From an uncultured Chitinophagaceae bacterium (GTDB taxonomy: Bacteria; Bacteroidota; Bacteroidia; Chitinophagales; Chitinophagaceae), in NCBI GenBank assembly GCA_937862815.1, contig CALMED010000016.1:1-64000 (forward strand): a stretch of 64,000 nucleotides of DNA, read 5' to 3'. The notes under the pieces are model-generated. The model searched no databases, was not told where the DNA came from, and saw only the letters and a program-made list of their open reading frames with translations. Position numbers and translations under genes: made by a program. This document shows, piece after piece, positions 52,301 through 59,200 of this stretch (the stretch's first letter is position 1; each line of letters starts with the position of its first letter).

Positions 52301-53647
52301 ATGGAATTACAATCCCTCACCGCCCTTTCGCCTGTTGATGGCCGTTACCGGAACCAGTTGCAGCACTTAGCCGTTTACTTTTCGGAATACGCCCTCATCC
52401 GTTACCGGGTACGGGTGGAAGTGGAATACCTGCTGTTGTTGTCGAAAAAGAAATTCTTTCCTCTTACAGCCGCACAGCAACGGACCCTGCGGGCCATCGT
52501 GGAAAACTTCACACCGGAGCAGGCCTTGGAAATCAAAAACCTGGAGCGGGTGACCAACCACGATGTGAAGGCGGTGGAATACTTCCTCAAACAGCAACTG
52601 GAACAGCTGCAGTTGGGTGCGTACAGGGAATGGGTGCATTTCGGACTGACCTCGCAGGACATCAACAACACGGCCATCCCACTGGCCTGGAAAGAAGCGC
52701 TGGAACAGGAATGGATGCCTGCCCTCTCCAACCTCATTTTGCGGCTGCGGCAGCTGGCACGGGAATGGAAGCAGGTACCCCTGCTGGCCCGTACCCACGG
52801 CCAGCCGGCTTCTCCCACCCGGTTGGGCAAGGAACTGATGGTATTTGTGGAACGGCTGGAATACCAGCTGCAGCAACTCTCCGAACTTCCCACAGGCGCC
52901 AAGTTTGGCGGCGCCACCGGCAACTTCAATGCGCATTACGCCGCTTTTCCGCAAACCGATTGGATTCGCTTTGGAAAGGAGTTTGTGGAAGGACATCTGG
53001 GCCTTCACCGCCAGCTGTTCACCACTCAGATTGAACACTACGACCAACTGGCTGCCCAAATGGACGCTCTGCGGCGGATCAACACCATACTGATTGACCT
53101 GTGCCGGGATATCTGGACCTATGTTTCGCTCGACTACTTCAAACAAAAAATTAAAAAAGGAGAAGTGGGCTCATCGGCCATGCCGCACAAAGTGAACCCC
53201 ATTGACTTTGAAAACGCCGAAGGCAACCTCGGCATCGCCAACGCCCTGTACGAACACCTGAGCGCCAAATTGCCGGTGTCCCGCCTGCAACGCGACCTCA
53301 CCGATTCCACCGCCCTGCGCAACCTGGGCGTACCCTTTGCACACGCGTACCTGTCGCTGCTGTCTATTGGAAAAGGACTGAACAAACTGCTGCTGAACGA
53401 AGAAAAAATTCGCCTGGACCTGGAGCAGAACTGGGCCGTGGTGGCCGAAGCCATCCAGACCATCCTCCGGCGGGAAAACTATCCCAACCCTTACGAGGCG
53501 TTGAAAGAACTGACCCGCGGGCAGGCTTCCATCACACAGGAAACGATCCGGAATTTTGTGAAAAATCTGAAAGTAAGCTCTGCGGTCAAAAAAGAACTGC
53601 TCGCCATCACCCCCTGGAACTATACAGGTAAAAACCCTGAATTCTAA
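52301..53647 (+). CDS. purB: Adenylosuccinate lyase
   Basis: The protein has 448 residues. LTALSPVDGRYRNQ at the N-terminus, FGLTSQDINNTAIPL, LARTHGQPASPTRLGKEL, and the fumarase/ASL signature GSSAMPHKVNPIDFENAEGN with the catalytic serine. It acts twice in purine synthesis (SAICAR cleavage and adenylosuccinate to AMP). The SPVDGRY type of N-terminus is the E. coli-like class. The ATG at 52301 is the conserved start. Confidence 0.97.
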   Translation: MELQSLTALSPVDGRYRNQLQHLAVYFSEYALIRYRVRVEVEYLLLLSKKKFFPLTAAQQRTLRAIVENFTPEQALEIKNLERVTNHDVKAVEYFLKQQLEQLQLGAYREWVHFGLTSQDINNTAIPLAWKEALEQEWMPALSNLILRLRQLAREWKQVPLLARTHGQPASPTRLGKELMVFVERLEYQLQQLSELPTGAKFGGATGNFNAHYAAFPQTDWIRFGKEFVEGHLGLHRQLFTTQIEHYDQLAAQMDALRRINTILIDLCRDIWTYVSLDYFKQKIKKGEVGSSAMPHKVNPIDFENAEGNLGIANALYEHLSAKLPVSRLQRDLTDSTALRNLGVPFAHAYLSLLSIGKGLNKLLLNEEKIRLDLEQNWAVVAEAIQTILRRENYPNPYEALKELTRGQASITQETIRNFVKNLKVSSAVKKELLAITPWNYTGKNPEF

Positions 53648-53735
53648 GCAGAAAAACTTTAAAAAAAATACAGAACCAATTCACATTCAATGCCCCGGAT
53701 CGGACGCACTTCACAAAAAATTAAAACAGAAAAAA

Positions 53736-53767
53736 TTTGGTGGTCGTGGAATTTTATCCCACATTTG
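53736..53767 (+). promoter_or_regulatory. Orphan promoter downstream of purB
   Basis: TTTG at 53736-53739 and CACATTTG at 53760-53767 (7 of 8 matches to TAnnTTTG) are 20 bases apart, the spacing expected for a Bacteroidota promoter. It points towards a terminator 50 bases further on and away from any plus-strand gene nearby. Confidence 0.42.
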
Positions 53768-53773
53768 CCCTAT

Positions 53774-53843
53774 CCAATATCTGAATAACCAACGGACCAT
53801 CCAATCAGTCCTTGAAAAACTTCCTTTCGGAAGTTTTTTCTTT
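53774..53843 (+). ncRNA. Candidate small RNA of about 70 bases
   Basis: A promoter-like pair (53736-53767) and a strong intrinsic terminator (53815-53843) frame about 70 bases with no open reading frame of note, between purB and the convergent yraN-like gene. Ends are estimated: the start is taken about 7 bases after the -7 box. It could instead be only the purB terminator region with a chance promoter. Confidence 0.35.
53815..53843 (+). terminator. Intrinsic terminator between purB and the YraN-like gene
   Basis: AAAAACTTCC - TTTC - GGAAGTTTTTT followed by CTTTT: a 10-bp stem with a tetraloop and a T run. It ends transcription from purB and from the orphan promoter upstream. Confidence 0.85.
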
Positions 53844-53853
53844 TCTCCCCCCT

Positions 53854-54210
53854 TTACAGCGATACATCTTCCAGCAAGAAATAGTCAGGCTCCCTGTTGG
53901 CATACAACCGGATGCTCAGAATATGATATTGCAGGCGCTTCCAGTGCGGGTATTGTTCCTGGTACGCTTCACCGGCCAGTAGCAGGCGTTCCATTTTGCG
54001 GATCGTAACACCTTCCTCCGGATAACCGAAGGTGTCTGTGCGGCGGGTTTTGACCTCAATGAAATGCAGCATGCCGTTTTTCTCGGCCACAAGGTCCAGT
54101 TCATAGTAGGAGTATTTCCAGTTGCGGTGCAGGATGCGGTAGCCGCGTTCCTGTAACCAGCGGGCGGCCAGGTCTTCGCCCAACCGTCCGGTTGCGAGGT
54201 GTTTTGCCAT
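53854..54210 (-). CDS. YraN-family (UPF0102) putative endonuclease
   Basis: The protein has 118 residues. HLATGRLGEDLAARWLQERGYRILHRNWKYSYYELDLVAEKNGMLHFIEVKTRR shows the restriction-nuclease-like core: Glu in the first helix, ELD, and EVK. This pattern is shared with archaeal Holliday-junction resolvases. The cellular role of YraN proteins is not settled. I chose the ATG at 54210; one six codons upstream is possible. Confidence 0.92.
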   Translation of the reverse strand: MAKHLATGRLGEDLAARWLQERGYRILHRNWKYSYYELDLVAEKNGMLHFIEVKTRRTDTFGYPEEGVTIRKMERLLLAGEAYQEQYPHWKRLQYHILSIRLYANREPDYFLLEDVSL

Positions 54211-54295
54211 ATCCCTAAAATTAAGCATTCTCCGTTTTTCACAGGGGGTGTGGAAAGACTCCTGTTCAAAATCACGCAGATGCGTTGCTTTTGAC

Positions 54296-54303
54296 TATTT
54301 TTG
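54296..54303 (+). promoter_or_regulatory. -7 promoter box (TATTTTTG)
   Basis: Exact TAnnTTTG match, 19 bases before the ATG at 54323. Confidence 0.5.
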
Positions 54304-54322
54304 TACACCAATAACCGGATTT

Positions 54323-54880
54323 ATGAAGTTGAACAAGAACATCCTTTTCGTTTTGCTGGCCATGATTGTTGTGGCCTCTTTATACCGCATCCTGCCCAAC
54401 CGCCCCCTGGGCTTTGCCCCGCAGATTGCCATGGCGCTCTTTGCCGGATCACTGATCAAAAACCGCCGTTACGCCTTTGCCCTGCCTTTGCTGAGCATGT
54501 TCCTGGGTGACCTCGTCTTCCAGGCCCTGTTTGCCGCAGGACTGGCGCCTTACGGAGGATTCTACAGTGGACAGCTGACCAACTACCTGCTCTTCGCCGG
54601 TCTGACGGTAATGGGCTTTTTCATCCGCCACAACAATGCCTGGCAGATCGGGCTGGGTGCACTTGGCGGACCCACTGCTTATTTCCTGATCAGCAATTTC
54701 CTGGTATGGCTCGGCGGAGGAGGATACCACCACCCCAAAACCTTCACCGGACTGATGATGACTTACACCGATGGCATCCCGTTCTATACCGGCAGCCTCT
54801 ACGCAACGGCTGTTTTCTGCGCCCTCTTTTTCGGCGGGTATGCCCTGCTCCGCGGCAAACAAGCCCCGGCACTCGCCTGA
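54323..54880 (+). CDS. Membrane protein of the DUF6580 type (ECF-substrate-component-like)
   Basis: The protein has 185 residues with about five or six membrane helices (NILFVLLAMIVVASLYRIL, FAPQIAMALFAGSLI, FALPLLSMFLGDLVFQALFAAG, LLFAGLTVMGFFI, YATAVFCALFFGGYALL). The pattern NRPLGFAPQIAMALFAG...MFLGDLVFQ and a GGGGYHHPKTFTGLMMTY loop fit an uncharacterised Bacteroidota family that resembles substrate-binding (S) components of ECF vitamin transporters. The transported compound is unknown. Start taken just after the -7 box. Confidence 0.75.
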   Translation: MKLNKNILFVLLAMIVVASLYRILPNRPLGFAPQIAMALFAGSLIKNRRYAFALPLLSMFLGDLVFQALFAAGLAPYGGFYSGQLTNYLLFAGLTVMGFFIRHNNAWQIGLGALGGPTAYFLISNFLVWLGGGGYHHPKTFTGLMMTYTDGIPFYTGSLYATAVFCALFFGGYALLRGKQAPALA

Positions 54881-54898
54881 TCATTTACAGTAATGCAT

Positions 54899-54930
54899 AA
54901 AAAATGTCCCGCAAAACGGGACATTTTTCA
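54899..54930. terminator. Bidirectional intrinsic terminator
   Basis: AAAATGTCCCG - CAAAA - CGGGACATTTTT: an 11-bp stem flanked by an A run on the left and a T run on the right, between two convergent genes, so it can serve both. Confidence 0.88.
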
Positions 54931-55001
54931 TTGTATGCAGGTTACCTGTATGCAGATAATTTTTCAACAGATCCGGCTGCTTGGAAACAGCAAACATTGC
55001 T

Positions 55002-56627
55002 TCACACCTGGAACACCCCCACCCGCAACGGATCCAGGTATGGGTTGTGATTAGCCGCGGCAATGCCTTCGCTGATCAGATGCCGCGTTTGCAGGGGATC
55101 GATGATGGCATCTACCCACAGGCGGGCCGCTGCATAGAAAGGTGTTGTTTGTGCATCGTAGCGGTTTTTGATGGTGGCCAGCAATTCCTGTTCCGCTTCG
55201 GACGTCAATTCCTTCCCTTTGGCTTTCATGGCCGCCACCTGGATCTGCAGCAAGGTGCGGGCTGCCTGGTCGCCACCCATCACCGCAATGCGGGCCGTGG
55301 GCCAGGCATAGATGAAGCGGGGATCGTAGGCCTTGCCACACATAGCATAGTTACCGGCGCCGTAGGAATTCCCTACAACAATGGTGAATTTAGGAACCAC
55401 ACTATTGGCCACGGCGTTCACCATTTTTGCCCCGTCTTTGATGATACCCGCGTGCTCACTGCGGCTGCCCACCATGAAGCCGGTTACGTCCTGCAAAAAC
55501 ACCAGCGGAATCTTTTTCTGGTTGCAGTTGAGGATGAAGCGGGCCGCTTTATCGGCGCTGTCGTTATAAATAACGCCGCCCATCTGCATTTCACCTTTTT
55601 TGCTTTTAAGAACAAGCCGCTGGTTGGCCACAATGCCCACGGCCCATCCGTCAATGCGGGCGTAGCCGCAGAGGATGGATTTGCCGTACTCCTGCTTAAA
55701 CTGGTCGAAATCGCTGTCGTCCACCAACCGTTCAATCACCTCCAGCATATCGTACGGCTTCCCGTCGGAGGGAAAAATTCCGTAAAGCTCCTCCGGGTTC
55801 TTACGGGGGGGTATTGGCGAAACACGGTCGAACCCCGCCAGCCTTGGAGCCCCCAACCGGCTCATAATCTTTTTAACTTCATCGAGGCACTCCTGCTCGG
55901 TGCTGAATTTATAGTCGGCGATGCCGCTGATTTCGGTATGCGTTGCCGCGCCGCCCAGGGTTTCACTATCCACCTCTTCCCCGATGGCGGCTTTAACCAG
56001 GTAAGGACCCGCCAGGAAGATGGAGCCGTTGCCTTCCACCATCAGCGTTTCGTCGCTCATGATGGGCAGGTAGGCGCCCCCTGCCACACAGGCGCCCATC
56101 ACGGCCGCTATCTGGGTGATGCCCATGGCACTCATGCGGGCATTGTTGCGGAAGATGCGGCCAAAATGTTCTTTATCGGGAAAAATTTCGTCCTGCATCG
56201 GCAGGTACACCCCGGCACTGTCCACGAGGTAGATGATGGGCAGGTGATTTTCCATGGCAATCTCCTGCAGACGCAGGTTTTTCTTGCCGCTGATGGGAAA
56301 CCAGGCGCCGGCCTTCACGGTCTGGTCGTTGGCCACAAGCACACATTGCCGGCCGCTCACATAACCCACTCCGGCAACGGTACCGCCGGCCGGGCACCCC
56401 CCCTGTTCGGCGTACATATCGTAACCGGCAAAGGCGCCCATTTCCACAAAAGGCCGGTCTTTGTCACGCAGGTACTCAATCCGTTCGCGGGCAGTGAGTT
56501 TGTTGCGTTCCCGTTGCTTTTCAATGGCTTTTTTGCCACCCCCTTCGGCAATCTTTTCAAGCCGTTTCCGCATCTCGGAAAGCGCCAGGCGCATGGCATC
56601 GTCATTTTTGTTGAAGCGTAGATCCAT
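55002..56627 (-). CDS. Acyl-CoA carboxylase, carboxyltransferase (beta) subunit
   Basis: The protein has 541 residues with both carboxyltransferase halves. Landmarks: KLTARERIEYLRD at the start, GYDMYAEQGGCPAGGTVAGVGYVSGR, LVDSAGVYLPMQDEIFPDKEHFGRIFRN, VMGACVAGGAYLPIMSDE, and VVGNSYGAGNYAMCGKAYDPRFIYAWPTARIAVMGG. The IYLVDSAGVYLPMQDE segment is closest to methylcrotonyl-CoA carboxylase beta chains, but propionyl-CoA type cannot be excluded. The biotin carboxylase partner is not in this window. I chose the ATG at 56627 (MDLRFNKN). Confidence 0.93.
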   Translation of the reverse strand: MDLRFNKNDDAMRLALSEMRKRLEKIAEGGGKKAIEKQRERNKLTARERIEYLRDKDRPFVEMGAFAGYDMYAEQGGCPAGGTVAGVGYVSGRQCVLVANDQTVKAGAWFPISGKKNLRLQEIAMENHLPIIYLVDSAGVYLPMQDEIFPDKEHFGRIFRNNARMSAMGITQIAAVMGACVAGGAYLPIMSDETLMVEGNGSIFLAGPYLVKAAIGEEVDSETLGGAATHTEISGIADYKFSTEQECLDEVKKIMSRLGAPRLAGFDRVSPIPPRKNPEELYGIFPSDGKPYDMLEVIERLVDDSDFDQFKQEYGKSILCGYARIDGWAVGIVANQRLVLKSKKGEMQMGGVIYNDSADKAARFILNCNQKKIPLVFLQDVTGFMVGSRSEHAGIIKDGAKMVNAVANSVVPKFTIVVGNSYGAGNYAMCGKAYDPRFIYAWPTARIAVMGGDQAARTLLQIQVAAMKAKGKELTSEAEQELLATIKNRYDAQTTPFYAAARLWVDAIIDPLQTRHLISEGIAAANHNPYLDPLRVGVFQV

Positions 56628-56764
56628 ATGGCAGATGGGTTTGGTTACCCTGCTGCAAGTTAAGGGTAAAAGTGGGTGTAACAACCATAGGTTGCAGCCG
56701 TGCTTGTGTTTAAGATGGGATCTATAAATGCGGGTAACAGCCGCTGCTTCCGCATCGGATGGGC

Positions 56765-56772
56765 TATCTTTA
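56765..56772 (+). promoter_or_regulatory. -7-like box before the GH2 gene (TATCTTTA)
   Basis: TATCTTTA matches 7 of 8 positions of TAnnTTTG and ends 4 bases before the ATG at 56777, implying a leaderless transcript if used. Confidence 0.35.
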
Positions 56773-56776
56773 AACC

Positions 56777-59200
56777 ATGAAGATCTTCCCGCATTGTTAC
56801 GAACTTTGGATGGCTGTAGTCTTCCTCCTTTTGACTACCTCCCTCACGGCCCAACGTGTTCGCATCAACATCGATGAGGACTGGCGATTCCGGTTGGGAC
56901 ACGCAGCCGACCCGCAACAGGATTTCCAGTACGGTATTCCCTCCCTGTTTGCCAAGAGCGGTAAAGGCGCCGGCACACCGGTGGATCCCCGCTTCAACGA
57001 CAGCAGCTGGCGCTCCCTGCAGTTGCCGCACGACTGGGCCGTGGAGTTGCCCTTTGTATACAAAGACGACTTCGACCTGCAATCGCATGGCTACCGGCCG
57101 GTCGGTGGCCTCTTCCCGCAAAATAGCATCGGCTGGTACCGCAAACGGTTCAACGTCCCTTTGCCTGATTCCGGAAACCGCTTCTCATTGCAATTTGATG
57201 GAGCATTCCGCAATGCGGATTTCTGGCTCAACGGTTACTACCTGGGCAGGAACGCCAGCGGTTATACAGGAGTAACCTGGGACATCACCGACTACATCCA
57301 TTGGGGTAGTGAAAACGTTGTGACCGTTCGGGTAGACGCTTCGCAGTACGAAGGCTGGTTCTACGAGGGCGCCGGTATCTACCGGCATGTATGGCTGTTG
57401 CAGCATGCCCCCGTGTACCTCCCCGCGGAAGAACTGTTTGTGTACAGCCGCCTGCAGGGACCGGCGGCGGCTACCGTAACGGTGGAAGCAACCCTCACCA
57501 ACGCTACCGGCTTTGTGCAGCAGCTGCAGGCAGAAGCGGAATTGCTGGAGCGGGATGGGCGACCAGTGGTCGCCACAGACCAGCCTGTAACTGCCCCCCC
57601 CTACGGCAACGCCTCCTTCCGCCTGGAGCTGCCCGTGCAACAACCCCGCCGCTGGTCGCTGGACGACCCCTACCTCTACCGGGTACGGGTGCGTTTGCGC
57701 ACCCCGGACGGCCGGGTAGTGGATGAACAGCTCTTCCGCTTCGGCATCCGCAGCATTGAGATCCGCCCCAATGGCGTATTCCTTAACGGACAACACGTAA
57801 AAATCAAAGGCGTAAACAACCACCAGGATCATGCGGGTGTAGGCGCCGCGCTGCCCGACTACCTGCACTATTACCGCGTGCGCCTTACCAAGGAACTGGG
57901 TGCCAACGCCTGGCGCAGCAGTCACAACGCCGCCGCCCCCGAACTGCTCGATGCCTGCGACAGCCTGGGTCTGCTGGTGATGGACGAACAGCGCCTGCTC
58001 AACAGCAGCCCGGAGTACCTCGGCCAGTGGGAATGGCTGATCAAACGGGGCCGCAACCGCGCCTGCATCTTTATGTGGTCCATTGGCAACGAAGAAGGCT
58101 GGCTGCAGACCACCAGCGTGGGCAAGCGCATCGCCCAGACCCTCCTGCAGCGCCAGCAGGCACTCGACCCGACCCGTACAAGCACCTACGCGGCCGATCT
58201 GCCCAATGTATTCCACGGAATCAACGAAGTGATTCCCGTGCGGGCCTTCAACTACCGCGAATATGCCGTAGCCGATTACCACCGCGATCATCCGCAACAA
58301 CCCATCATCGGTACCGAGATGGGCAGCACCGTCACCACGCGGGGTATTTACGCTACCGACAGCGTGCGGGGTTACCTGCCCGACCAGGACATTACCTTCC
58401 CCTGGTGGGCCAGTACCGCCGAAACCTGGTGGAAGCTGTGCGCTCCCAACGACTTCTGGCTGGGTGGTTTCATCTGGACCGGCTTCGACTACCGCGGCGA
58501 ACCGACTCCCTTCTCCTGGCCCAACGTGAACTCCCACTTCGGCATCATGGACGTGTGCGGCTTCCCGAAAAATATTTACTACTACTACCAGTCGTGGTGG
58601 ACCAACCGCGACGTACTGCATCTCTCCCCCCACTGGAACTGGCCGGGTAAAGAAGGACAGGTGGTGGACGTGTGGGTAAACAGCAATGCACAGACCGTTG
58701 AACTCTTTCTCAATGGTAAAAGCCTGGGCAAAAAAAACATGCCGGTGAATGGCCACCTGCGCTGGCAGGTAATATACCGGCCGGGAGTACTCAAAGCCGT
58801 GGCCTACAAAAACGGAAAACGGCTGGAAGTCAGCCAGGTTACCACCGGCCCTGCTCACCGGCTGGAACTCACACCCGACCGCACAATACTCAACGCCGAC
58901 GGACGGGATGCCACGGTGGTGAATGTAACCGTAGTGGACCGCAACGGCCGCCCCGTACCGGATGCGAACCTACCGGTGCAACTGGAACTTCAGGGCGCGG
59001 GCCGCATCATCGGCGTGGGCAACGGCGATCCCAGCTGCCACGAAGCAGATGTGGTGCTGAACGGTAACTGGCAGCGCAGCCTCTTCAACGGCAAATGCCA
59101 GGTGATCCTGCAAACGGAAAAAGGTGAACCCGGTACCGTAACCCTGCTGGCCCGCTCGGAAGGGCTGCAAACAGCAACTTTACTACTCCACACACAATAA
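56777..59200 (+). CDS. Secreted glycoside hydrolase family 2 enzyme
   Basis: The protein has 807 residues. Signal peptide (LWMAVVFLLLTTSLTAQ). GH2 sugar-binding domain at about 45-215 (LPHDWAVELPF, GWYRKRFNVPL, DGAFRNADFWLNGYYLGRNASGYTG), Ig-like domain, then the TIM barrel with the acid/base in WSIGNEEG (Glu439) and the nucleophile in GTEMGS (Glu514). The C-terminus has a DUF4982-like segment and an Ig/Big_1-like domain (LELTPDRTILNADGRDATVVNVTVVD). Probably a periplasmic or surface beta-galactosidase or beta-glycosidase; the exact sugar is not visible. Its stop overlaps the start of the next glycosidase. Confidence 0.93.
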   Translation: MKIFPHCYELWMAVVFLLLTTSLTAQRVRINIDEDWRFRLGHAADPQQDFQYGIPSLFAKSGKGAGTPVDPRFNDSSWRSLQLPHDWAVELPFVYKDDFDLQSHGYRPVGGLFPQNSIGWYRKRFNVPLPDSGNRFSLQFDGAFRNADFWLNGYYLGRNASGYTGVTWDITDYIHWGSENVVTVRVDASQYEGWFYEGAGIYRHVWLLQHAPVYLPAEELFVYSRLQGPAAATVTVEATLTNATGFVQQLQAEAELLERDGRPVVATDQPVTAPPYGNASFRLELPVQQPRRWSLDDPYLYRVRVRLRTPDGRVVDEQLFRFGIRSIEIRPNGVFLNGQHVKIKGVNNHQDHAGVGAALPDYLHYYRVRLTKELGANAWRSSHNAAAPELLDACDSLGLLVMDEQRLLNSSPEYLGQWEWLIKRGRNRACIFMWSIGNEEGWLQTTSVGKRIAQTLLQRQQALDPTRTSTYAADLPNVFHGINEVIPVRAFNYREYAVADYHRDHPQQPIIGTEMGSTVTTRGIYATDSVRGYLPDQDITFPWWASTAETWWKLCAPNDFWLGGFIWTGFDYRGEPTPFSWPNVNSHFGIMDVCGFPKNIYYYYQSWWTNRDVLHLSPHWNWPGKEGQVVDVWVNSNAQTVELFLNGKSLGKKNMPVNGHLRWQVIYRPGVLKAVAYKNGKRLEVSQVTTGPAHRLELTPDRTILNADGRDATVVNVTVVDRNGRPVPDANLPVQLELQGAGRIIGVGNGDPSCHEADVVLNGNWQRSLFNGKCQVILQTEKGEPGTVTLLARSEGLQTATLLLHTQ

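Noticed and set aside
54981..56621. 546-residue plus-strand frame
   Set aside because: Exact antisense of the acyl-CoA carboxylase subunit; His- and Gly-rich shadow sequence.
57185..58858. 557-residue minus-strand frame
   Set aside because: Antisense of the GH2 gene, which has a signal peptide and both catalytic glutamates.
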